64,000 bases of DNA. It comes from Nematopogon swammerdamellus (taxonomy: Eukaryota; Arthropoda; Insecta; Lepidoptera; Adelidae). The notes under the pieces are model-generated. The model was not told where the DNA came from. It made no database searches and was given only the letters and a program-made list of their open reading frames with translations. Below are positions 46,131-55,561 of this stretch, one piece after another. Location of the stretch: assembly GCA_946902875.1 (NCBI GenBank), contig OX336349.1:8703891-8767890 (forward strand), read 5' to 3'. How positions within the stretch are numbered: position 1 is the stretch's first letter; each line of letters begins with the position of its first letter. Position numbers and translations under genes: made by a program.

Positions 46131-46394
46131 AATATATTATGACGGTAGGATGTAATAATTAACGGTACCTATATAAATGAAGCCTTTTAATACTTAGTAG
46201 GAGCCTATGTATGGTGCACTTAGAGGAAATAATAGTTCTATCTGATTAAAATATTTCCAAAGGAATTTGAACATTCAAATTATATCGAAAATGTCTAAAA
46301 AGCGAACTGAAGTCAAGATTGAGAATGCATCTAGGGTTATTTTTTGTTTATTGTAAAAGTACTAGTAAGTAGTAAGTAAAAGTAATGTTTTTTT

Positions 46395-46505
46395 TATGTA
46401 TCCGGTATGGGTGGCTGAGTCAGAGGGGCCAAAGCACATGCTCTGACTAGCTAATATCACCTCCGAGAAGGTGGGTGCCATACCGGAGACCTCCCTGGAT
46501 GTAAT
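46395..46505 (-). repeat. Family A variant, right half
   Basis: TTTATGTATCCGGTATGGGT, GGCCAAAGCACATGCTCTGA and CACCTCCGAGAAGGTGGGTG reverse-match 14970-15105. Confidence 0.7.
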
Positions 46506-46569
46506 GTAGTTTTGTGTTTTTGTGAAGTTAGCCGATTTTGATATAATAATACATAATAAATAATAATAT

Positions 46570-46850
46570 TTCGCCGGATTCCACGCAAATAAAACTGTAG
46601 GTCCCTCCCATTCTTACCTTACTATATGGATGGTAGGGTTTAACTCGCCCGGGTTGTACCACCGCACTGAATGACAAGTCGGTCGAAGCGACTATGTAAA
46701 TAGTTCGCCTTTTCCGTCCAGTTCAGTGTAGCCGGAACGACCGAAGGGAATTGCACTGACATGGCACCGAATTCACCAAGGTGTTATGGATTGACACCAA
46801 GGATTTTGTAGGTGATATAGCCAACCGCGTCAGTTTTCATAAAAACTTAG
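46570..46850 (+). repeat. Family A repeat
   Basis: GATGGTAGGGTTTAACTCGC, CCACCGCACTGAATGACAAG, CCGTCCAGTTCAGTGTAGCC and CCGCGTCAGTTTTCATAAAA follow the order of the 12838-13135 copy. Confidence 0.75.
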
Positions 46851-47824
46851 TATATATACTTAAATAAAAACAAAATGATAATTTGACAAAAGTTTACATG
46901 TTCCATGTTAAAAGTAGGCCAGGACGATGCGGTAAAACAATTATTATGTTATTGGTAATTTTTTGACATAATGCAAAAACACTTCTGCCAACTTGCTATA
47001 GAATCTGATTGGTTTCAGTTTGGTTATCCCAAGTTATCGATAAAATCTCAATCTTGAGTTTAGTGTCGCGTGTTGTGTGTTGGAAAATATTAGGACAACA
47101 ATCTCAATATGACGAAAATTATACATAAGTTATGTACATAAGACTTTTTTGAAACTAGCTTTTCTTTGTAAATTTTTTCTTAAACGTAATTAGTTGACGC
47201 ATATATTTTGATTCTTCGAACCCGTTGCGCTGTGCACCCGCGCGCATGCGTGCGAACGATCACAATATTGATGTTGAGGCACACTGAAATAATATAGTTT
47301 AGTTATTGTGGAATGTATGATTTCGAGGACAAACGAAGTTATTTAATTTTCCAGTTTAAATGTAAATACAATTTTGGCTAGACGTTCATCTCGTATTTAA
47401 GAAAAGATATCATCAGTATTTTTAATTTATAATTTGTGTTTAAAATGTTTACCTGTAACGAATTTTTTTTTGTTAGTAGGTATATAACGACATTAACGTA
47501 TCGTATTTGATCACTTGTTCCACAATATTGTGTATGTGTGCTAAATGCAGGAAGTAAGATTTTTATTTCTTGTTCATGTGAAAGTTTTACGTTTTATACC
47601 AAAGTTAACATTCCCCACTAAATAGGATATTTACATGAGAATACTATTATTTACCAATGCATATTTAGCAGTATGTAAGCACTCAGTATTCACAATGGTT
47701 ATGTATCTACCTAATACTTTTGTACCTACCCTGTATAAACGGTTAAACTCGTCTTCTAATAATTCTAATTATACTTATACGCTTGAAAAACACGCAGCTT
47801 TGTTGAAATTCAAACATTGGATAA
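46851..47824. other. Intergenic stretch without recognised content
   Basis: AT-rich sequence downstream of Rapgap1. No gene or shared repeat seen. Confidence 0.5.
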
Positions 47825-48250
47825 AATTCATCTGCATCTCTCCCCGTGCATGTCGTAAAAGACGACTAAGGGACAAGGACAACATAGTCTCGGGTCCTTC
47901 AAGAGAGGCGTGAATGGGTACCTGTCAGGCCGGCATGGCATTCGCAGCCCCCGCGTGCGACCGAATGTCCATGGGCCTCGCTAGACGTGGTTCGACGCGA
48001 CATGTCGCGCTTACTATTAAAAAAAAAAGATGCCGTGGATAAGAGCGACAGGGTAGCCACCTCTCCACTTGGCACGGTCCTTCCACCGAGTCATAGCAGG
48101 TGGGTCTTCGTGCCCTACTCGCTGCTTGATAGTTAGCTTGTCCTAATACTTTGCTAAATGTGGTGGTCGGTGTGGTGCTGTAATTTACAAGAGTACTTGC
48201 AGCACAACACCGATTACTCTGTCGATTGTCGGGATAAAGCGTGTGGTGTG
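47825..48250 (+). repeat. Composite repeat: family A head, reversed family C, and the block shared with 26035-26335
   Basis: Opens GCATCTCTCCCCGTGCATGT, continues into reversed family C (GTCAGGCCGGCATGGCATTC, GTCCATGGGCCTCG, CGACATGTCGCGCTT, poly-A), then ACTTGGCACGGTCCTTCC to GCAGCACAACACCGATTACT. The outer parts resemble 26035-26335, so family C seems inserted in that repeat. Confidence 0.6.
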
Positions 48251-48375
48251 TATGTATGAATACAATTAATTATTGTAACTGTCTTTAAAGTTCATAATTT
48301 AATTTAAACCACAGGTCACCTTGGTCTGTAATTTAAACACAGAGCATTTAAACCATCATAACGCGCCCAAATGGT

Positions 48376-48409
48376 ATATGCCTTCGATCAGGTATGATCG
48401 AAGGCATAT
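48376..48409. repeat. 15-bp hairpin
   Basis: ATATGCCTTCGATCA and its exact complement, 4-nt loop. Confidence 0.8.
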
Positions 48410-49166
48410 GCGTATTCTTTTCGCGTTTCAAGCCCGGTAAGGAGATAGTTATGACGATAAACACAAGAAAATAAATTTATTCGAGCGAAATGCCCAGCCC
48501 TCCTTCTGAATGGTGGAAAATGTTATTTCCACAATAACTTCGAGATGATTTAGAGAAGCTGTACTCACATGTATATTTTTGGCTTTTAAACATTTGTATT
48601 AATAAATGGCTTTCTCACAAGCCGTAGGATGAGAGGTTAAAAATCCCAAATAGAAATAAATTGCTTGATTTTTTTCACTTTTATATCTTCTGGCTGGTTA
48701 TAAATATTGATCTAACCAGTTGTAAACTAACGTGACCGCGCGCGATAGGTAGACGAACAATATTATTATTACGTAAATTGATTCTGTATGGAACCATAGC
48801 TAAGTTAATTAATACGAGGCTCACTTGCGGGTATATTTTTAAACAAAACTATGTAAAACTCTTATTTACAGATAATGTTTCAGTCAATTTACATCAGAGC
48901 AATCAAATGATGGTTTAAAAATACATCCGCAGGCGCCTCTTAGTGACATAACATTTGTTGTTAAACCAAATATTTGAAAAGGAGCAAGTTAAAATGATTA
49001 GGTTTAGTTATAAAGAATATTATTGAAATATATAAATAGTTACTTTATTATTGGAGTTTCATTAAAATATCTGCAAAACACTAAAATCAATACCAGCACC
49101 AGACTATTAATACAACACATTTTGAGAAGCTGGCGAACAAAACTGATGATTTTTATTTTGGTTTAA

Positions 49167-49996
49167 TCCTTTACTGGGAACATCGGTCTCACAGACCGCT
49201 ATGGTTTCTTAGAAATGCTGCCAGTCCGTCGCCTTACCCCCCAGCGACCCACCCCTCCCAGTAGTCTCCTATTAGTTCCTGCTGTGTCGGCGCAAGCGGC
49301 GGTCGTGGCTGTAGGAGCGTCCGTTTCGTTGTTTTGGCGCCATTTTCAAAACTCGTAATTAATAATACCGGTCTCACAGACCGGTGTTCCCCGGAACGTG
49401 GTTTTTTTGGCGGTCTCAGAGACCGGTGTTCCCGACATCGTCCTTTTTTTGGCGGTCCCAGGGGCCGGTGTTCCCGATAACGTAAGTATTTTTATGGTTT
49501 GATATACTGTTTTGTACGCTTTTTCCTGAATAATGGGCAATATTTTTGCTACTAAATGTATTTGCTTATATTATATTGATAAAATGTTTATTGTGAATGT
49601 TTTTTTGTTAAAGAAAATGGAGGACGAGAGGGCGGAGTGCCGAATTATGGACATGTTTCATAGATCGCAAACACCACCTTCGGATACCAAGTCCATACAC
49701 CAAGAAACGTAATATAAATGCATTAAATGCTCGGATCCCATATGCCCCATCCCATTTTGCATTTTTTACAGATCGTCATAGAACACTCTTAAGTGTTCTA
49801 TGACGATCTGTAAAAAATTTGCTCCGAACCGAATGCGACATATGTAAGTGTAAATCACATTACACAATAACGATGTAAGGCTTAAAATAAAATATTGTGA
49901 GTGAGTACAGTGTTTTATTATCAATAATTTCTAATAGCGGTCTCACAGACCGATGTTCCCTATTACGTAGTTTAAAATTATGTTCCCAGTAAAGGG
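49167..49996. mobile_element. Internally deleted piggyBac-like element, 830 bp
   Basis: It is flanked by TTAA on both sides (49163-49166 and 49997-50000), the signature of piggyBac insertion. Ends read TCCTTTACTGGGAACAT and, reversed, CCCTTTACTGGGAACAT. Subterminal motifs with palindromic GGTCTCACAGACC occur near both ends, plus two more near 49413-49470. The centre holds a 27-bp hairpin (49761-49818). Only short coding remnants are left (49617-49712 and 49819-49878). Confidence 0.87.
49617..49878 (+). pseudogene. Possible transposase remnants inside the piggyBac-like element
   Basis: A 31-codon frame starting MEDERAECRIMDMFHRSQTP stops at 49710-49712. Past the hairpin, a frame ending ECDICKCKSHYTITM and TAA (49876-49878) is followed by AATAAA. 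An acidic start and a Cys-rich end fit the two termini of piggyBac-type transposases, but the pieces are too short to prove it. Confidence 0.4.
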
Positions 49997-50404
49997 TTAA
50001 TTAGTTTTTTTGTTTGTTTCGTGTGTCGTAAATTTTTTTATGTGACAAGCCCACATTTCGAGGAATTTTCGTTCAGAAGTAACCCAGACAGAAGTAATCC
50101 TCGCTCAGAATATCTTTTTTTATCAAAAGTCGATGACATTTAAACCAACAGACGTATAATATTGCACCAATAATTTTTTCAATCAAAACGAATTATTAAT
50201 TCCATTTTACTAAGTATTAGTTCGCTTTCAAAAATGGGTGATTTCTCTTTTTATGTCTGTGTTTTGATCAAAACTGTATGTTTCTTACTAAAAGTAATAT
50301 TTTATTATCATACTTGTTCAAAACTTGCTTTTGTTTTTTTTTCGTTATGGCAATATTAATCCTCAATGTGTGTCAGTTCCAATTCATTGTTCACTGCAAA
50401 TGGC

Positions 50405-50490
50405 TAACATACTCAACCCGGGTGTCGTTGAAAATGTCGTCTTTTCGGCTGACGTGCCTGCGCAGCCCACTGCCACTTGAGCTCAGCCAC
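50405..50490 (-). pseudogene. LINE ORF2 C-terminal fragment
   Basis: The minus strand reads VAELKWQWAAQARQPKRR, resembling the VAKLKWQWAGHIARR motif near the end of ORF2 in moth LINEs. A few dozen codons survive. Confidence 0.6.
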
Positions 50491-50911
50491 CCTCAATCTA
50501 CAAGAACGATAAATTTAGCCTGTAGTAAACTAACAAATACACGTATTTGTAGTAGTTTACTATAGTAATATAATAATGAGAAATAAATACAATACTAAAA
50601 ATATATAAAAAAAAATTAAAATAATTTGGAATTTGGAATTTATATAAATTAGCCCTTATGAAAAATGTTAAATGATTTTTTTCCACTTTCTAACATAAAA
50701 GCTTGGTTTACAAGAAACTGAACTTTCATTTACCCTGCGAAGTTTCTTGTCGGTTCTTCTTCGTGGGTGTAATCGAACCGGATAGAACAAATTGTGACAA
50801 GTTCGAGAGCAGTCTAACTGCCATATGAATGATCAATAAACAATACAATACTCCTCCGCAAAAGTAGCAAATTTTCAGTTTAGCGAATTTATCATTGAAC
50901 TGACGATATTG

Positions 50912-50967
50912 CCGTCATCTATTGGGCGAAGTAACAACTGTTTGTTACTTCGCCCAATAGATGACGG
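50912..50967. repeat. Perfect 25-bp hairpin
   Basis: CCGTCATCTATTGGGCGAAG plus TAACA and its exact complement, 6-nt loop. Confidence 0.9.
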
Positions 50968-51429
50968 GTTTAAACGGAGACGGTGAATTTGTTTAGTCTT
51001 CTGCTATAATATAGTTCTGCTACCCCCCGCTAGATCGAGTTAGTCGTAGCTTTCAACGTCTGTACTTTCAACTATGTTCGGCATCGGCAATTAGTATTCG
51101 AAAACCTGGTTTCTCCCTAGGCCCATATTATTATTATTTTAAAGTTTGACTGGAAGAAATCATTTGCAGTGATAAGTCCATCTTTGCGCACTCCTGTATT
51201 TCTTGTTTCTTGTCGTGTACTTGTTCTTCTTTAAATTGTGTGCAATAAAGAGTTCCTATTATGTTCTATTCTACTTTAAGGAAGGATTGACGCGGCATCT
51301 ATTTCCAACAGGAAAATTGTGGTACTGGCTGATATTATGAATATAGCACGCAAATATGTAAATACTGAAACGAATATCGCATGTAAATAAAAACAAATCT
51401 CCGATTGGACTTAATCAAAGAATCAAATT

Positions 51430-52800
51430 ATAATATATTTTTGTTAACCCCCAACGCAAAAAGGAGGGATAAGTTTTCCGGCTCCGTCTGTTTGTGTACC
51501 CGTCTGTGGCATCGTAGCTCCCAAACGGATGGGCCGATTTGGATGCAGTTTTTGTATTAGAAAGCTGGGTTGACCGGGATGGTTCTCAGCTATGTTTGAT
51601 GAAAATCAGGTCAGCCGATTCGAAGATCATCAGTACTTTTCCTAATTGATAAAATGATATTATATCTGCTGTAAAATTGAAATTTATTACACTTTCACTC
51701 GTCGTCTTTAAGTAAAAAACGGAAATTATTACAAAACAAATTTATGTCATTTAACCTTACCTAACACAAATTATTACAAGTTCCAATGAGGTATCTTGAA
51801 AAGCTTGAAATAAAAATTAAATTACAAATTTAAAAAAGCCTCAACAGGTAATTTATTAGGGCGTATATGAATGAAAATACTTTATTTAAACATGAATATA
51901 CAATAATTTAAGCTAATAGGTACAAAAAATAAAATAACTATAAATAAAAATATTCCTCCATCGTCGGCGAAATTGGCATTGTGCCGATGACGGAGGCAGC
52001 GTTCCCCCTCTGAATGGCTAGGCTGATCTTCTGCCTAAGGTAGCTTGGCGCGCGGATGTCCCCAGACGCCTCCGTGAGCAGTTTACCAAGCTCTTTAACC
52101 AGATTTTTGGCGTCTGGGCTCCAAACTCCAAGAGTCTCCACAGCAAAGGCGACAAACTCGTAATTTGCTTTGACTAAACTGTATTTATTATGTTTTACAA
52201 GTTCCGCCTTTGCTGCGGCATACCCGGCTGCTCTAGAAGAGCCTTCCAAGTGGCTTGGGGCTAGAGTGTCTGCACACGTCGCGTCCCATATCATGGCTCT
52301 CCCCTGCCGCCACGGCAAAAGAGTGATGCCGTCTGGCCTCTTGCCGTCGTCACGGAAAACTCCTGGTGGTTCTAGTTTACTTGGTACATTGACGGAGGCA
52401 AGAGACCGCTTGATGATCTGGTTGACGTTGGCGTGGCGAGACAACCTCCCGGCACTCCTAGAGCAGGACAGACCGTGGTGTCCCAGTTCGCCCACCGCCG
52501 AGCCGCAGATGCAAGTATGTGGCTCGCATATTCTGATTCCGAAACGGAGGCAGAAGGCGATGCGCAGTGTTCCCTTATCTAAGAGTGTGCCAAGATAAGG
52601 TGAAGGGTATATTATATTTTATATTATTTTATTTACTTAGCGTTCCCCCGACGGCTTTAATTAACTAATCGGCAAAAAAATTTTTTATTTTTAAGTGTTT
52701 TAATGGATCGGGGGGTTTTTTAAATTTGTGATACAATTTTTATTTCAAGATTTTTAAGAGACCTAATTGGAACTTGTTATAATTGTGTTAATTTTTATTT
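51430..52800 (-). mobile_element. Inverted-repeat element family Y, copy 1
   Basis: Arms at about 51768-51836 (AAATTATTACAAGTTCCAAT, GAAATAAAAATTAAATTACA) and 52718-52797 (AACTTGTTATAATT, ATTTTTATTTCAAG) are inverted and imperfect. They enclose the coding fragment at 51938-52606. Left of the arms is a tail with GTAGCTCCCAAACGGATGGG and CTGGGTTGACCGGGATGGTT, found reversed at 54740-54870. Confidence 0.65.
51938..52606 (-). pseudogene. C-terminal finger and endonuclease-like region of a reverse-transcriptase polyprotein
   Basis: The frame is open for about 220 codons: SPYLGTLLDKGTLRIAF, CEPHTCICGSAVGELGHHGL then SC (a C-x-C...H-x3-C finger), [71 protein letters not shown] and [14 protein letters not shown]. 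Finger, then RH, then PD...D is the order of the restriction-like endonuclease end of some non-LTR retrotransposon proteins. I know this string set from reverse-transcriptase proteins of many invertebrates. No reverse transcriptase precedes it: AT-rich arm sequence starts immediately upstream. Most complete of the three copies here. Confidence 0.72.
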
Positions 52801-53379
52801 AATAGTGCAACCGGCATGGTGACCTTGGAGTATTTTGGCAAACAGCCAATAACACCGCTCCTCGCGAAACCACGCACAGTGAGGTGACGCCAGCGACAGG
52901 GCGGACAAAAAGGCTGTCGAAAAATACCCGGTAAAATCGGGTTACCTAAATAAAACTACCTACATACTACATAGTGTGTGTGTGTCCGCTGCTTTGCAGA
53001 GCCTCTCTATTTTTCCTCCAGTCCTCCCGTTCAAGTGTTCTTATCACATATCAGTATTAGCATCTGAAAGTAAAATTCCTCTGAATCTTCGTTGTCATTC
53101 ACTAGTTCAGCTAGCGCGAAATTAATACGTGCTTGCCAACGCACGGAAATAAAAACCCAGAAATAGCATCATCGTGCATTGCATACCTACATTTTACTTT
53201 GTTGATACATTTGATCGGCATGCACTACATTTGAGCAGGTGTCAGCCTCGGTAGTCCGCTGTTGATACACATCGCACACACCCAGGTGCGGTCAGAGCTT
53301 GGATGCGTGACCGTTCGACCGTTGAAGCTGACCGTGGTTCGGATTTCTGTTCCGAACTGTATGTATCCCTTCCCTTCCC

Positions 53380-53615
53380 TTACTAGATGATTGGCCGGAT
53401 TGGCACCACCGCACTGAATGAAAGGTCGGTCGAAGCGGCAATGTAAATATTTCGTGTTCGTTATCCAGTTCAGTGAAACAGGCACTACCAAAAATAAGCA
53501 CTAACATGGCACCTAGTGGCATCAAATGCGCGCGGCGGTAGGTATTTGATGCTCTGTGGTGTTATGGGTTGACATCACTGGGTGTAATAGGTAATTTAAC
53601 CAACTATGTAAGGGT
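53380..53615 (+). repeat. Family A repeat with small insertion
   Basis: CACCACCGCACTGAATGAAA, GGTCGGTCGAAGCGGCAATG, CATGGCACCTAGTGGC and GGTGTTATGGGTTGACATCA follow family A. An extra 30-40 bp with ATCAAATG...CATTTGAT-like symmetry interrupts it near 53520-53555. Confidence 0.7.
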
Positions 53616-53835
53616 AAAAAACGATATCTGAGCAAACCAATGCGACAAAGATAGAAATATAATTTCGTCTCAGTGCACTTTGTACAATTTGTCTATCTAA
53701 GTTGTATATTTATATTTCATACTACTGCCCCCTCTTTAGTACTGTATTGTCTGCCCCTACTTGTTTTCTAAATCCCAAAGGTTAGTTCGTAAAGAATGCC
53801 GCAACGCATTAAACTCGCCTTTTGTAATCCTTTTA

Positions 53836-54069
53836 TACACGGTGTTGCAGTTGCCCCCGTAATAAATGATGTGAAGACAAACATTTTTTTGAAACAAACA
53901 AAACATTTTTTTCCCAAACAAATTTTAAATACCTATTCTCAAATGTATGGAGAAAAAAAAAATTTTTTTTTCAAATAAAAAAGTCGTAGAACAAAAGTTG
54001 TTCTATTTCACGTACAGAATCACCCTCTTTCGGGTTTTACGGTTGGGGTTGCAATTGCAACACCGTGTA
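53836..54069. mobile_element. Tc1/mariner-type MITE, 234 bp, TA flanks
   Basis: The ends TACACGGTGTTGCA and, reversed, the same are flanked by TA (53834-53835 and 54070-54071). The interior is A/T-run rich without coding capacity. Partial copies occur at 38095-38215 and 44195-44330. Confidence 0.75.
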
Positions 54070-54485
54070 TATTGGTGTACAATAAAGTATATTTTCATTA
54101 ATTTCATTCACTCTTCATTCACCCGATGCCCTTTCCCATAGACGTATTATTTCTCTATGCCCTTTCCAGTTGTCTGTGTCCATGTAGACAAGGCCAAACA
54201 AATTTATCTCGACGCCCCTGTCTGTGTGCTCCTAGTTAATTACCTAGACCGGCTAGGGTTTCGTCGCTTCGGAGCCCTAGATAATAAGAGCACGTGAGTT
54301 GAATTCTGTGCAAACATTTTACTGCGCATAGTTACAGTTTACAAACTAGGGTGAGTTGATTATGTGTGACTTACTTGCTCCGGTCTCCTTCCAAAAACCC
54401 TACACTCTACCTTCTGTAGGCAATTCTACACCTCTTGAATTTAATTATAGTCGGCTTGTGGCAATTCCACCCCGCTTCTACTAAT

Positions 54486-54913
54486 AAAAAGTCAAAAATA
54501 ATTTCCGTTTACTTACTCAAAGGAGTCGGGGGACCGCTAAGTAAATTCCCGCGCGCAGCTCTGAGTTTTTATATTTTATTTACTTAGCGGTCCCCCTACT
54601 CCTTTAAGTAAGTAAACGGAAATTATTTTTGACTTTTTAAGGGTCGGGGGTTTTATAAATTTGTAATTTAATTTTTATGTCAAGCTTTAAAAAAAATTGC
54701 ATGCAAATTGGTCCACTTTTTAAGATAATACATTTTTATTACTTACCTAATTACTTGATTACTTGATTACAAACATAGCTAAGAACCATCCCGATTAAAC
54801 CAGCTTTCTAATAAAAATACCGCATCCAAATCGGTCCATCCGTTTGGGAGCTACAATGTCACAGAGGGACACACCCTTACACACATACACATACGTTAAA
54901 CTTGTACACCCCT
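54486..54913 (+). mobile_element. Inverted-repeat element family Y, copy 2 (interrupted by BEL)
   Basis: Arms 54486-54546 and 54579-54638 are near-perfect complements (GTCAAAAATAATTTCCGTTT, GACCGCTAAGTAAAT) around a 32-nt loop with no coding core. Then AAATTTGTAATTTAATTTTT and the Y tail (ACATAGCTAAGAACCATCCC, CATCCGTTTGGGAGCTAC) follow. The tail is cut by the BEL element at 54913 and resumes at 62122 with CCACCCCTCCGTTTGCGTCG. Confidence 0.7.
54909..54913. repeat. BEL target-site duplication, left (CCCCT)
   Basis: CCCCT immediately before the left LTR matches CCCCT at 62117-62121. A 5-bp duplication is the rule for BEL/Pao elements. Confidence 0.9.
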
Positions 54914-55561
54914 TGTTCAGGCTTCACGTCGCCCGCCTGATGGGGGCTTCTTCGTAGGCTCGTAGGTTCCGGCTCCGCGGCTGTCGTCGCTGAAGACACC
55001 GCCAACTACGCGCCGCGGAAAGGAGAGAATCCGCGGCGGGCAGGGGGGTCGTGACGGAGCGGTGGTCGTCTCGTAAATGAAACACGATTTCTTGTTCTCT
55101 TGTCCTTGTCCTCTGGCGAGTGTCGGAAGCTGCGATCTTGTGGAGTATGTAGAGTATGAACACCGACCGACCGCTAGTGCTCATTTTTGCCGAGAAATAT
55201 GCGAGCGCGCGAGATTGGCGGGCGACGCGTGTTCTCTGTCGCCGGCCAATCAGCGCGCTCTATTTCGTCTGCGCTTGGCACCCGTGCCAGCGGCGCGAGT
55301 GCGCGAGATTAGCGATCGAAGCGCGTCTCGGTGCGCCGGCCAATCCGCGCACTCTATTCTCTTCCTTTTTGAGCGGTCGGTCGCAGTGTCTAATTTATTT
55401 TATTTCGCTTCGCTTCATTTCCGACAACCACCAGAGTAAAACACGAATCGTCAAAATATTTATTTTCCTATAAGCTTACAAACGTTCTAAACTTAATTAA
55501 TATATGTCTAACGTATAAATAATCTAACTTATACATATTAGATGTTTATCCGGCGCCAACA
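54914..55561 (-). repeat. BEL 3' LTR, 648 bp
   Basis: Reads TGTTGGCGCC...CCTGAACA on the minus strand. It contains two similar GC-rich blocks with CCGGCCAATC (near 55240 and 55340) that could act as CCAAT boxes, and TATTTATACG and AAATAAATA near its start. It also supplies the stop codon of the Gag-Pol frame. Confidence 0.95.

Noticed and set aside
52170..52598. Plus-strand 142-codon frame
   Set aside because: Antisense to the endonuclease-like core, which shows recognisable motifs on the minus strand.
55077..55473. Two overlapping plus-strand frames of 120 and 105 codons, also present at 61656-62028
   Set aside because: Both lie in the BEL LTRs and are duplicated only because the LTRs are. 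No motif or start context supports a protein.
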